The translations under genes and the position numbers were made by a program. The notes beneath the pieces are model-generated. The model did no database searches and was not told where the DNA came from. It worked only from the letters and a program-made list of their open reading frames with translations. Below are positions 1-12,114 of a stretch of 64,000 nucleotides of DNA, one piece after another; position 1 is the first letter of the stretch, and every line of letters starts with the position of its first letter. The DNA comes from Rotaria sordida (taxonomy: Eukaryota; Rotifera; Eurotatoria; Philodinida; Philodinidae), in NCBI GenBank assembly GCA_905250125.1, contig CAJNOL010001206.1, positions 1-64,000 on the forward strand. Direction: 5' to 3'.

Positions 1-571
1 TAGATACTATTTTGAACTATTACTATTGACTTCAATAAAGAAATGCACTACTGACAGAAAGTATCTAGAGTCTTGATTACATGGGCTGATGAAGAATTAT
101 GATGTATAATATTTCTTCTCACTAGTAGGTCTATAGTTCGACAAAGGAAGGAGTTTATGATCTGGTCAACCTGTCATTATATAAAATATCCGTAGCTTTT
201 GAACGCTTTGATAAAACTCGATGAAATTTAAAGCATAAATAGTTACATTAAAAGATTACATAATGATAGTTTCATAAACTTTTCTTGAGTTACAGAACAA
301 CTAGTGAGAAGAACCATCATATATTATAACTTCTCGTTAGCTCAAGCGATTAAGACCGGTCTGGTCTCATTGGCCTACATGTCTAAGTCTAAGAACGACT
401 AAGATATTTTTGGCTAATAGTGCTAGTTGTATACAGTACCCTTGTGAATAGAAACTTTGAAGAATCCTCTGTTACCAAGAAATAAATCAGCCTGACTAAT
501 TAAAATAGACTGAAGATATTGAATTTGTTTATAGTCTAGTTATTTATAGATCACATTGTACATAAAAACAA
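1..571. other. Non-coding stretch with an imperfect inverted repeat
   Basis: No gene is visible here. The segment around 87-135 (containing ttcttctcactagt) is matched in inverted orientation around 295-345 (actagtgagaagaac), so about 260 bp could fold back on itself. This is the first of many fold-back structures in the window. No transposase or clear target-site duplication was seen. Confidence 0.4.
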
Positions 572-2870
572 TTAACCTGTGTTATCAGTAAATGGTATTG
601 AAGAAGGAGATGCAGTAATAACTCCTGATGGTTGATTTTCTTCACGTTCAATACGTGCAGATAGTTCACGATCAATACCTAATAATAAATTGTAGTTTTT
701 TTTTTAATCACTATTCGTGTCATTTGAAATGAAAATCATCAAATACAGAAAAAATATCTTTCTTTTTCTTTAATTTGTAAGACATTAATATTTTGTGAGG
801 ATTATTTTTTTTTAATCTTCTTCAAATCTTCCTTGTAATTATTAATAACAGATACAGTAAAAAAAAACATTTTCATCATCCTCTTATAAAACTAAAATCT
901 AGAAAAATATCTTCATTCAGATGAGAATTATAGAAAAACTCTTTTATTAATCTGAAAGAGGAGCGATGTAGATTTTTATTTTTAAACACGATCACTACTT
1001 GTGATATTATAAAAATTTCGCAATTTATCTAATATTATTAAACAATGTGTAATGTCGTTCTTTTCTATATTTTTATATCTTTATTATAGACTCGAAACTC
1101 TTAACGTATCTAATAAAGGCCTATTGATAATTAAAGTCTATAATAACAATACAAACTGATGCGTCTAAGAGTCAAAAGCGGGACGATGTGCATCATATAG
1201 ATTCAAATGAGCCATGAACACCCTGAAAAAAAGTTCGGGCTAATAGAGTATTGTTGTCGAGATACCGTAGTTTTAGCAGAATGTCATAGTCCCCCTGAGG
1301 AAAACTGAATTTCTAATTTCGACTCGAAACTTTGAATACAGACAAATTTTAATGAGAATAGTTTTAGATCTTTTTGACTGCTTCTATTCTCAGATAAAAG
1401 CATGTTTTTTCATATCATTCATATACAACGAAAAATTTCAATGTTCTTATTTAAGAATAGGCACAATCGAAAGATTTGAAACTTTCATAACAAACTATTC
1501 TCGTTAAGGCATCTGAAAAGTTTCAATTCGAAACTTAGTTTTCCAGGCGGGGGTTATAGTATTGCACTAACAAATAAAATATCTCGGCAGCAATAAGCCA
1601 TTACTTCGAATTCTTTTTTCAAAATATTCATAGCTCATTAGAACCTACACGATGCACATAGTCCCGACTCAATTTATATTATAGAGCACAATTTTTTTCT
1701 TCAATTTAAAATCTTCCCGAGCTTTGTAATATGTAGAACAGCCAAGAAATCTTTGACACAAAAAAATCGAGGGTTTTTGAGAAGGGGGATGGGGTTAAAA
1801 ACTTTCGGATCCGAGTCCGAGATCAATCCGACCAGGCTCTACAGAGAGTGAACCTTAAACTCTACTTAAATAATAGCAGATCATAAGCATTTTATGCAAG
1901 AATGAAAATGAAACAAATTGTCTATCTATATTAATCAAATTTATTGGAATCTCATTACCCGTAAATGAAAAAAATATGCTCAATATTTCTATTTAAAAAG
2001 AAAAACCCATTGATAAAATCGTTCGACGGTCTGATGAATATCAAAAAGAAGATTTGATTTTCCAGTATGTGCTCGAAGTCTAATAAATAATTTACCAAAA
2101 GAGACATCTTTTTGAAAATCACTGCTACTATGTGTTTGATCATTTTCACTATTGTTTAATTCACCATTAGAATCACTGTTAATATATTGAGAATCTAATT
2201 TAAAAAAAGAATTAATTTTTAAGGTATCTATTTATTTTTTTTTGTTTTTGAATTTTAATTTTATACCAAATTGATTATCTACTGTATCATTTTTTGTATG
2301 CATAGGTAGATTTTGTGGATTTTTTCCACTGGATAAATCACTTAAACTTGATGTATTTTTTCCTATTTAAATAAAAATTTATTTGGATTCTTTTTGTATA
2401 AATAATTACCTTTTGAAATTGTATCAAATATAATTGATGATGTAGTTTTCTTTTCTCTAATTAATATTTTTTATATTAATATAATGAAATTCATTTTTTT
2501 TTAATTTTCTAAATCCCTACCGTGCTTGAATAACACGTGCTTTATAAATTTCATCATATGGATGATCCCATGATGATTTTCCAGTATTAAAATTAAAATA
2601 ATATAATTCTCCATGTTCTTCTTGACATGGTTTCCAACCAGATGGTAATGGTTTCATAAGACCTTCTCTTGCTAACCAAAGAAGATCTTTTTCCTATGTA
2701 AAATGATATTTTGTTTTGTTTTTTTTATGTTTATTTACTTTCTCTGGATCAATTCCGATATAAATAGCATATTCATGAATTTCTTCTTGAGTTGGGTCAT
2801 AATTTTCATCAATATATTCTTCTAAAATTGTTTGATTATTTAATTTATATCCAGAATATGCTTTCGACAT
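572..2870 (-). CDS. CEP164: CEP164-like WW-domain protein, short form
   Basis: Six exons join in phase: 2870-2739, 2693-2521, 2456-2410, 2362-2267, 2227-2096 and 678-572, giving 228 residues. Residues 1-100 match the CEP164 N-terminus closely: [19 protein letters not shown], then [33 protein letters not shown] and [14 protein letters not shown]. This is the WW domain and its flanking helices. In animals CEP164 is a distal-appendage protein of the mother centriole needed to start a primary cilium, and this N-terminal region binds TTBK2 there (family knowledge). The rest is Ser/Asn-rich and ends in [14 protein letters not shown]. Vertebrate CEP164 is about 1,460 residues with long coiled coils, absent here. 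The last exon is joined across a 1.4-kb intron carrying a fold-back repeat. An in-frame read-through of exon 5 to a stop at 1989 is the alternative 3' end. Confidence 0.8.
1167..1685. repeat. Fold-back repeat in the CEP164-like intron
   Basis: The left arm contains gggacgatgtgcatcatatag (split across 1181-1201) and the right arm around 1630-1670 contains the near reverse complement cgatgcacatagtccc. Inner segments (gaggaaaactg near 1297, cttagttttccagg near 1535) also pair. It lies wholly inside the long last intron of the CEP164-like gene and explains most of that intron's unusual length. Confidence 0.5.
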
Positions 2871-3102
2871 TATTTATTTATTAGAATCCTATAGAATTCA
2901 AAAGATTTTCTTTCTTTTTTTATATCGTTGTCAAAGGAAACGAACAAGAAATATTATTAATCTTTCGTTAGATGTCAGTCATATTCATATTAAATTTTTT
3001 GTTTTTTCTTTGTTTTATAAGATTTTATTTTTTACTTAGAATGACACGCACAGGAATAAAATGTTTTTCTGTTTTATTTTAAAAGAGTTATTAATATAAT
3101 AT

Positions 3103-3622
3103 TTAACCATGCACAAAACGTTTTCCATGTACAAAACGTTTTTCAAGAAGATCCCCATTAATATCTTGATGTTCACCATCTTCATCAACCGATCGACCAT
3201 GAACGAAACCTTTTAAATAAGCTCTAAAAATTTCATATTTGTTTTTGTTGTTTTTGTTTTTTTAGATAAATTTTCTTTTTATCAATAGAATATATTTATT
3301 TACCGTTTTGTAAATAATAAATTATTAGAACAGAAATGTTGACAATATTTTATGAGATCATCTTCAGAATCATTAATTGTCGAGCGAACTACTCGTACAT
3401 TAGATCTAAAGAATTTTTAAAATGATTTGAAAGACGAAAAAAAAAAAAGAAAATTTTTCTTTACTCGGTTTTTGAATCAGATGACTAAAAAGCAAAAAGA
3501 AAAAGAAAAACGAATATTTTAACAATTGAATAACTTACACTGGGTGCAGAAAGAACAGCAGTAAAGAATAGAAAAACTAAGCATGTAGTCATAGTAAATC
3601 GGACAATGAGTGTAGATTGCAT
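3103..3622 (-). CDS. Secreted neuropeptide precursor with FVHG repeats
   Basis: Four exons join in frame: 3622-3539, 3484-3465 (a 20-nt microexon), 3405-3304 and 3223-3103, giving 108 residues. The first 26 residues form a signal peptide (hydrophobic TTCLVFLFFTAVLSAPS, cleavage likely after Ala). A linker with two Cys (YCQHFC) leads to FTKRAYLKGFVHGR, then an acidic spacer and a C-terminal LLEKRFVHGKRFVHG followed by the stop. FVHG therefore occurs three times, each copy followed by a basic residue or the C-terminus, the arrangement expected for prohormone-convertase cleavage and Gly-directed amidation to FVH-amide peptides. No named family was recognised. It would act in the secretory pathway of neurons or gland cells (inference). 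All three introns are small, and every junction keeps the frame open in very AT-rich DNA, which supports a real gene. Confidence 0.75.
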
Positions 3623-6600
3623 GATAATATGTGTTGTTTATTCTAAATAAAATGATAGAATGAATGTCATACGATCTCTAACATTATATTTATTAAAATA
3701 ATATCTCAACATAAGATGAGAAGAGAAAAAAAGGATCCATATATACGGAGAACATTTTTATTTTCTATCCGGAATACACACACATACACAAATTGATTTA
3801 CTCTCTCTCTTTCTTTCTTTTTTTTTTTTCGTTCGTTGTTAATAATGATGAACACATTATCAATTTTCATTATCATGTCAAAGATACTCTCATATGAATT
3901 ATCGGAAGATGATATCATATTAATTTAATTATAATTTTTTTGGGCACATATATCTCATTACATTCTAATTGAAATTACTCAAAATAAATAAAAATGATTC
4001 GAGAAAGTTGGATCATGATTAAAAAAAATGTAACTACGAATGAACGAAGAAAAATTAATTCATATTTCGATCTCATATATTTATTGAATAATATAATAAG
4101 TCAATAACTAAGAAATGACTTGTGCTATGGAAAGTAAATGATGTTTCCCTTTTTTTTTTTTGTATGATAAGAAAAAGTATTGAGAACTAACTTAAACATT
4201 TTTTTTTTCTTTTATTTCATAATATCTATTAAATAAATTTTCTTTTACAAAATATTTCAATAATTAGAAAATCATTAGAATAGATAATTTGTATAATTAT
4301 TATGTACTACTATTATTTATTTATTTTATTAGAATTATTAATATTTACTGTCAAAGTACTACTTAAGAAATATATATTATTTTATGATAAGACTAAGATT
4401 TTAAAAATCAATTTATTTTGAACTATGGCGATTGATGGACAATACAAAAATAAAAATGAATATAGTAACTGTAGAAATATCTCTTTATATTTTCTTTGCA
4501 CAAATAAATTGTACATAATCTAATCAATATTTTCATTCGATAGAAAAAATTCAATATCGAAAAATGTTGTCTCTTGACATTAATAGACATTATTGATTTT
4601 AAGAGCAAACGATGAAAATATGATAATTATATACGTCATTTATTTTTATGAACATTTTATCAGAATAGTGAAGTTTTTGAGTGAAATATAAATATTGAAG
4701 GAATTTATCATTTCTTCGGATAGATATGTAAGAGTTCTATATTGATTAGTTTTAAAAATTCATTACTTTTCATGCAAACTAAAATAATCAGGTACTTAAT
4801 TTTATCATAGATCCGTATAAACTAAACTTCGTATATTGATGGAATAATATGAAAGATTTATTTTAATTCAACTAATATGAAAAAAGTTGTTTGATAGAAT
4901 GTTCAAGAATCATACAAATGTGAACTATGTTTTAATGATTATCCTATTACTTCAGGTAATTCAAAAACTAAAGAATAATGTTTCATCACAGACAAATCTT
5001 AGTGATAGTAGAATATTTATTTTATCCAATAACCTATTCAACTTAAAAATCATTCTTATTAGAATTTTGTATGAATATATAAGAAAAAATTTCTACCAAC
5101 TAACAACATAACATTTGAAAAATGCACTTATTGCACTTATGAGAAGATCTCGGTAAGACTAGAATAAGTCTAACAGCACTCGTTTGCATGAATCTTTGGA
5201 GGTTGAGTCAAGATCATTTTCGATCCACCTTTAGATACATACCGAAAAACCAAAAACACGAGATTTCCACATGAAATTTTGTACATAGATAAGTCTAATG
5301 ATCCATAGAATATTCCTTTTGACAAGACATTGAATTTTCAAAAAATAATCGCTCGCCAAAAACATATCACAAAAATTAAGTTTACTTGAAAATTCAATAT
5401 CTCTACAAAGAAACATTTTTTTTTTCGACTGAAACTTTCAAGGTATTCTATGGGTTATTCGATTTATAATATGAGTAGAATTTATCTAAAGAGGTATCGG
5501 AAATTCAGAAAAAAACGAAAGACTCATGGGAATGAACCCTCATAGAATTTTCCTAGTCTGATCAAGGTATTCTCATATACCTAATATAAGCTCAAACAGT
5601 GAGGTATTAGTTTGAGTGATTCATTCGTTAGTTTCTCTGATTTTTATTAGCCAATAATGAATAGTTAACTTAACATCCTGATTTACGAGAATTCATAAAA
5701 TTTTTACATAACAATTAAAAATGAATTCTAGCGCTTTGCTTCAAAAATCAATACAAAATTCATTTTACTAATACGTAATATTAAATCAAAACCTTTTTGA
5801 AAACTTAGAAAGATAAATACATCATGTTCACTCATCTCATTAAATTTACTAAACTTTAAAAGAATTATTCTATAGGATCTTTCTTTTTTATATTATCATC
5901 AAATAGCAAAACTACTAACTTACTCAGTCGTTCTTTTTTTTTAATAGAAAAAAACTATATTTTGTTATAAGAACCACCAAGAGTAAATCTAATTTCCAAT
6001 ACAACATTGAAAAAAAAAGCACAGTTTACACTACCACAACTCAACATTACACATATCTTTTTCACTTCTCTTCTGATGTGAACAAAATAATAAACCCTAT
6101 TGCTCGATAGTAAACTTGTAAGGACTTTTTTTTGGAGGTGTTTAATTTTGCACATTTCCTCTTCGTCAATTCGTTCTAAAAAAAGATATATTTAGTACAC
6201 AATTTGTAATTTAGGTATTACTCTTTCGAACAAAAAAAAATTTGATTGGTTTAAACGTTGGCAATACAATGTAACAAAGTTTAACATATTCGTATCACAT
6301 ATGACAACCATTTTTTGATTATCTAGATCTGAATATGATACATCAATGTCGTCTAAATATCGTCTTTTTTTTTCTATTTTTGATAATCTTATATCCTGAA
6401 ATAGAAACTACTAATCCTTATGAATTTCTTTATTAATATTTCACTAATTTCATTCAGTAAAAAACAAAAGTAATCAAAATTCACTATGAAATAAATCAAT
6501 TTATTTATTAATCAAAAAGAAATTCAAAGAAAAATTTCATATTTATCAAAAATGAATTCAATTATCAAATATTGTATTTTATTTAACTGTTGTTAACATA

Positions 6601-6763
6601 ATAAATTTCAGTCTATAAATAACCTTTCTTTTTTCACAACTCATTTTTTATTCATTAATTCTAACACCCACTATTTTTCACACAAAACTTTTATTAAACA
6701 ATAATTAAAAAGAATACAGAAATGATCAGTCGGCTTGTATCTAAAAAAAAACTCTATTAGTTT
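3623..6763. other. Intergenic, AT-rich, no gene seen
   Basis: Only short chance reading frames occur. Inspection shows homopolymer runs, a fold-back near 5150-5590, and at 6228-6300 a short fragment (aaaatttgattggttta) resembling the end of the fold-back element at 47.1-48.1 kb. The 5' flank of the FVHG precursor gene (3623-3900) contains a CT-rich tract on the plus strand at 3800-3830. Confidence 0.5.
5150..5590. repeat. Degenerate fold-back repeat
   Basis: Several segments on the left (ctttagatacataccga near 5229, ccatagaatattcctttt near 5302) recur inverted on the right (ctaaagaggtatcgga near 5486, caaggtattctatggg near 5439). The arms are diverged, and no target-site duplication was found. 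Confidence 0.4.
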
Positions 6764-7371
6764 TTAATTCCCAATAGCATCGACTTCTTTTAATCGTTTT
6801 TCTAAATCACCATTTTCATGTAACCTTTCTGTATCATCACTACCACCAATACATTTTCCAGCAATAAATACACGTGGAACAGTTGTAGCATTTGTAATTT
6901 TTCCTAATACATCTTGATATTCATAACCATTATCAATTTGATCGAGTTCAACTACTTTATAATCCTTTAATTTATATTCAGCAAAAATATCTTTTGTTGC
7001 CATACAATAAGGACCTGAATAAAGCAAAACAAAAATTGATTTTTAAATTTCAACATAGACAAGAAAAAACAAAAAAAAAGAAGCATACAAGATGTTTTTG
7101 AAAATATAATCACTTTATGATTGTTTATTAATTGTTTCACTTTGTCAGCTATTACTTCCTTACTAGCAGCAGTACTAGCTGACAAAGTGATTCGACGAAA
7201 TATTTGTCGAAATATGGTAATTAATTGAAGATGATTATAAAAAAAGAAAAGTAGAATCTAGAAATAAATATAAATATAACATTATAACAAAAATAATGTC
7301 AAAAGCAAAAGCAAATTTTAAATAATTTAAAACACTCTAATTACCTTAACCGTGAAAAATGTTCTATACAT
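6764..7371 (-). CDS. Dithiol glutaredoxin (CPYC)
   Basis: Exon 7014-6764 plus the exon ending at 7089 rebuild the active site SKTSCPYC exactly across a 74-bp intron. Cys-Pro-Tyr-Cys is the classic dithiol glutaredoxin motif. Downstream are VELDQIDNG, the cis-Pro loop TVPRVFI and the glutathione-binding GGSDDTERL. The enzyme reduces disulfides and glutathionylated proteins using GSH. The 5' end is the problem: the frame containing FRQIFRRITLSAST, which resembles a mitochondrial presequence, has no ATG before the upstream stop at 7258-7260. My model adds a small exon 7371-7345 (ATG to GTT AAG, donor GTAATT) joined to acceptor TTCTAG before 7257. Alternatives are a start from the ATA at 7213-7215, which follows ACC like a mutated start, or from TTG at 7185. 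The core is certain and the start is not. Confidence 0.82.
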
Positions 7372-7581
7372 AACATTTTTTGCAATGTTCAACCTATCGC
7401 TTTAGTCATACCGACAAGTTGTCTTGATTTATTCTTGTTACAAAAAAAATTAACAAACAATAGATAATAACTTTTTTTTTATTCGATCTTATGAATTCAA
7501 TTGTTAATAACAAAAAGCATTTTGTAAATGCACAAATACAAAAGAATTATCTTCTTTTATTTTTATTAACAAAACAAAAAA
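7372..7581. other. Short intergenic spacer
   Basis: AT-rich spacer between the LLPH-like stop and the glutaredoxin 5' end. Both genes are on the minus strand, so this must hold the LLPH-like 3' end and the glutaredoxin promoter. No specific motif was recognised. Confidence 0.4.
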
Positions 7582-8076
7582 TTAAGTTAACATAACTTCA
7601 GATTTTTCTAATATTTTATTCTTTTGTTTTGTAATTTTACCAGAATTTTTCTTTATTTTTTTCTGTTTATCTTTTCTTTTTTTTACAGCTTGTTTAACTT
7701 GTAAATGTTTTCGTTGACGACCACTTAACCATGATGGATATTGACCATCTTTATTTCTTAATGTTCGATTATTATATTCTGATGAATTACCAGTTTGCAT
7801 TTCTTTAAAGAAAAAAAAAACAAAAAAACTCTATTTCAACAAAAAAAAATTTAATACCATCATCTATTGTTGATTCTTTTATTGGTACAGTTGATGCTAA
7901 AAAATAGAACAAAAAAAATGTCATCACGTAAATGAATAATAATAAAAGAAATATTTACGAATTAAATTATCATTTTTCATCGATGCTAATCGTTTGACTT
8001 CATCTTTTTTTGATAATTTTTCACGAAGAATTTTGCGCATTGCACGCATATGTTTACTTCGTTTACTTTTTGCCAT
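7582..8076 (-). CDS. LLPH: LLP-homolog family protein (LLPH)
   Basis: Three exons (8076-7959, 7896-7858, 7802-7582) join in phase to 125 residues, close to the usual ~130. The start MAKSKRSKHMRAMRKILREK fits the family's basic MAKS-R-SK opening. The C-terminal half carries the conserved DGQYPSWLSGRQRKHLQ block (human form has HGQYPIWMNQRQRKRLK) and then a strongly basic Lys-rich tail. LLPH is a small nucleolar/chromatin-bound protein linked to ribosome biogenesis in vertebrates. The extreme basicity supports a nucleic-acid-bound role. It lies between two other minus-strand genes with only short spacers. Confidence 0.85.
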
Positions 8077-8235
8077 CTATAAATACATTTAGCAAAAAAA
8101 AAGTCATATTTTATTAAATTCCTATTTATAAAAACAAGACAATAACATCGAATAAGCGATATTTTATTTTAAAAAAAAACCAGAACACAAAATAAATAAA
8201 TAAATACACAGATCTCTCTGTATCGATTAATTTTA

Positions 8236-10992
8236 TCACAGAATTTGTGTTGATGCACTTTGGCTTTGATATATAATGGCACCAACAAAATTAACTGCAC
8301 TTGCAAGAATAAATACAGGAAACCAACGATTATGACTTGCAACAACTAATTCAGCTGTTACAGGACCAGCTAAGATTCCTGGTATAGTAGCAAGTGTATT
8401 TGATATAGCAAATGTTATACCAGCATGATTAGGTGCTATATCAGCATGATTCGATAAATGACCAGCAGAATTACATGCACTTAAACCCATACTTATGGAT
8501 ATAAAACTAAATTTTGTATAAACAAAAAAAAGTAAATAATATTTAAGATTTAAGAAAAAAAAATTTTTTTGAAATATTACACAAAAGCAAGAAATAAACT
8601 ATCTACTGAGATAAAAAGAAGCATAAATAAGCCAGGTCCAAGTAAACCAACAGCTGTCATTAATCGACGTACGGATAATAATGTCCAACGATTTTGTATA
8701 AGAAAATCAGCAAAATGACCTGCAGCTAAAGAAAAATTATTCATTTATATTTATACTTATATTAGAGAATATTTTCAATCGAACGAATCTTAATTTTAAC
8801 TTGAAAGAAAAAAAGAAACATATCAAATTTTTTGTGTTTATTTTTCAAAAATACACTATCATAATTAAGTAAGTATGCATCGAATTCGAAGTAAACCAAA
8901 AGAAAGACTGCAGACTTTCAGTTCGGGTTCGCTGCATACCCAATAATTAAAGGTGTTAATTTATTCTTTATAGTAAAAAATAAATATATAAATCAGGCTT
9001 TTTCTTTTCTCTGCAAGTAACATATCTTCTTATTATACTAGGGTATTGTTTATTCAAAACCTAGAATTATGAGTAACATCTTCTGATCAATAAGAATAAC
9101 TTACGTCACGCTATTAAAGCGTGTAAACGTCATAATTCACTACCATAGATACTGTTGAGTCGTATCTAATGTCTACAGACACTGCTGTCGCCGTGATGGC
9201 GGTAGTTTTTTTTTTTTAAGAAATTTCAAAAATACATGAATTTGCACAGAATCTCGATGTTCATATATGCGATACTGTAAGACTTAGCAAATCTAGTCGA
9301 TCAGCAGCAATTCTAGTTCAAACTAATCATGACCTTGAAAATCGAAACATGTTTTTGAATACGATTGTGGCAGCAGCAGATTCTCAGATATGTATTTATT
9401 GTCCGTTTAAAAAAAGAACCTTTGTTTTTTTTTGTTAATGCGAAGTTCCATTTAACTTTTTCAACAATTTTTACATAACAATCGATAGTTTTTATTTAGC
9501 TCTATCCAATGCAATTAGCTCCGATATTTAAAAACACCTATGGACTATATTTCATGGTTGTCAATACAAAAATAAATCTATTTTTTTTAGATCCAACTCT
9601 CGAAACAAGTATAAGGGTAAATATTTATGTAAATAAACAAATTATTTGTTTCTTTTTTTTTTTTGCTAGAAGGCATAATAGAAAATTACTCCTCTCTTCA
9701 CTGTGTAAAAGCTTATGTAAATACGATGGCAAACATCAATATACAGCTGTTTATGAACACTATAACAAAGTACCTGTGTGAAAGTAAAAATTTTCTACGA
9801 TTTTTAATAAATTATTTTATAAATTACATCAATAAAAGTACGAGTATCTAAGCTGTCAAATCAAATTGAATCAGAAGTTACCGGAACGAGGAAAAAACGA
9901 AAATCTTAGTTCCTTACATCTCTACTAAGAATAGATTCTTTTAGTTATATTTACCAACACCCAATAAACAATTCATAACATATGGAAATGCAGTAAATGA
10001 TAAATTAGTTGGATCAGCATCAAATGTTTTTGTTAAATAAGATGGTAACCATACCATAACAATATATGATGACCAATTCATAGAAAAATGTGCTATATAA
10101 ATAGCCCATAAAGGCCAATGTGAAATAAATTCAATCCATCGATAATTTTTATTACCTACCTAAAAAAAAAATAATTTTTTTTTTTATATTTTTCTTTTAA
10201 CTACAAACAAATACTTTAGGTGTTGAAGGAAAAAATGTTTCTTCATTTCCACTTCCAATAGAAGTATTACTACCTTCACGATAAGTAATAATCCAAAAAA
10301 ATGTCCAAAAAAATCCCATAACACCAAAAATAAGAAAAACAATACGCCAAGCCATATGAGGGCATATCTATAATTTAAAAAAAAAATAAATACTCTTTTT
10401 AAGGAAGGAAAAGGTTTCATACCACAGCTGCAAATGTTTGTCCGACAGAACCTAATGCAATAAGATAACTAAACGATCTTGATCGTTCTTCCATTGGTAC
10501 ATAATTACTAAATATATGAAAAATTGTTGGGAGAGCTAAAATTAAATATACAAAAATTTTCTTTTTTTTTTGAATTTAATCATTTTTCTTTATACCTAAT
10601 CCTTCTCCAAATCCTAATGTAATTCTTGAACATATAAGTAAAAGAGGCCAAGGTGCTATAAAAGGTGTTATAAATGTTACTAATGACCATGTAAACACAG
10701 CACAAGCAAGAACAGTTTTTGTTCCAAAACGTTTTACAAAAATATGAGTAAATAATTGACTTGTTAAATATCCAATAGGGAATGCTGAAAGTATATAACC
10801 TTGTAAACGTAAATTCCAATTAAATTCTTTTGCCATTGGAATAATGGCAACTAAAAAAACAAAAAAAGTTAATTAAACAAAAAAAAAATGATTAACAATA
10901 TATATTTTACTTGGCATAATTGCTCTATCGGCTGCATTTATAAAATTAGCAAATGAACAAATACCAACCGTACGAGATTTAACGAAAGACAT
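8236..10992 (-). CDS. SLC17/PHT4-type MFS anion transporter
   Basis: Seven exons, the first 10992-10911 and second 10850-10596, the last ending at the stop at 8236. All join in phase into a roughly 430-residue 12-TM protein. Diagnostic stretches are NAADRAIMPIAIIPMAKEF (TM1 and loop), GYILSAFPIGYLTSQ (TM2), SRITLGFGEGLALPTI (TM4 GEG motif), MEERSRSFSY, VMVWLPSYL (TM7) and AGHFADFLIQ. These are hallmarks of the Na+/anion symporter branch containing animal SLC17 (sialin, vesicular glutamate and phosphate carriers) and plant PHT4. The substrate cannot be read from sequence: phosphate, urate, sialic acid and glutamate are all possible. It would sit in the plasma or an organelle membrane. Intron 5 (8727-9947) is 1.2 kb while the others are short. 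It carries a dispersed repeat also present in the H1-like receptor gene. Confidence 0.9.
9215..9385 (+). repeat. Dispersed repeat, copy 1 (in SLC17-like intron)
   Basis: This stretch, containing gtaagacttagcaaatct and ccttgaaaatcgaaacat, is found again in inverted orientation at about 57361-57555 inside the second intron of the H1-like receptor. Similarity runs over about 170 bp, with small indels. It is probably a fragment of an unclassified interspersed element. Confidence 0.7.
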
Positions 10993-11432
10993 TTGTACAT
11001 ATCAATTTAAGAGGTTCGTTTTTTTTTTTCATTCAGTCACAATAAATAAATTATTATTATTTTATTCTTGAAATCAATTGGTTAATTATAAAACCAAAAA
11101 AATTCATTTCATTAGATGTCGTATTAGGAAACAAAAAAAAAAAAATTATTTTTTCTTAAAAAATTTCAATAGATATATATCAAATGTAAACTTTTTAAAA
11201 TAAAATTTTATTATGAAAAATTTTTCATTTATTTTTTTTTACTGTCCTCCTTCTATTGATTTCTAATTGGTTATTTAAATTCTTGAAATGGATTTTCTCT
11301 CAAATAATTATTTACTACATGTATTGAATTTATTTACATGAAACATATTTTTCTTCAAAAAAAAAAAAAAACTAATTTACTTTTTTTTTGTAGATCATCT
11401 TTTAATTTGTCCAATATCATAATAATAAAAAG
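10993..11432. promoter_or_regulatory. Divergent intergenic region, SLC17-like / RPS8
   Basis: The two flanking genes point away from each other, so about 440 bp must carry both promoters. It is very AT-rich with long A and T runs. Just before RPS8 a pyrimidine tract ends in ttgtag at 11388-11393. It could be a splice acceptor for a 5'-UTR intron or a spliced-leader trans-splice site, the latter known in bdelloids. No TATA box is clear. Confidence 0.4.
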
Positions 11433-12114
11433 ATGGGTATTAGTCGTGATCATTGGCATAAACGACGAAAAACTGGTGGTAAACGCCCACAACCACATAA
11501 AAAACGAAAATTTGAATTAGGTCGACCAGCAGCTCTTACAAAATTAGGTGCTAAACGTATTCATACTGTACGTACAAGAGGTGGAAATAAAAAATATCGT
11601 GCTCTACGTCTTGATATTGGCAATTTTTCTTGGGGTTCAGAAGGTATTGCTAAAAAAACACGTGTTATCGATGTTATGTATCATCCATCAAATAATGTTT
11701 GTATTTAAAGAAAATAAAAAATTCTTTTGTTTTTGAAAAACAATTTTTATTTAGGAATTAGTACGTACAAAAACATTAACAAGATCAACTATTGTACAAA
11801 TTGATGCTGTTCCATTTCGTCAATGGTATGAATCATATTATGCATTACCACTTGGTCGTAAGAAAGGCGTTAAATTAACTGAAGCTGAAGAAGGTGTACT
11901 TAATCGTAAACGTTCAGGTCGATCAGAAAAAAAAATTGCTGTTAAACAACGTCGTGCAAAAGTTGAACAAGGACTTGAAGAACAATTTCAAGCTGGACGT
12001 GTTCTTGCTTGTATTTCATCAAAACCTGGTCAATGTGGTCGTTGTGATGGTTATGTACTTGAAGGAAAAGAACTTGATTTTTATATGAAAAAAATCAAAC
12101 AAAAAAAGAAATAG
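11433..12114 (+). CDS. RPS8: 40S ribosomal protein S8
   Basis: Two exons, 11433-11696 and 11755-12114, with a 58-bp intron give 207 residues (human 208). The start [19 protein letters not shown] is near-identical across eukaryotes. Further conserved blocks are [34 protein letters not shown] and the C-terminal [19 protein letters not shown]. The protein is a component of the small ribosomal subunit body and binds 18S rRNA. The ATG context aaaagATGGG and alignment to the family fix the start. An AATAAA-like signal lies near 12170. It is expected to be highly and constitutively expressed. Confidence 0.98.
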
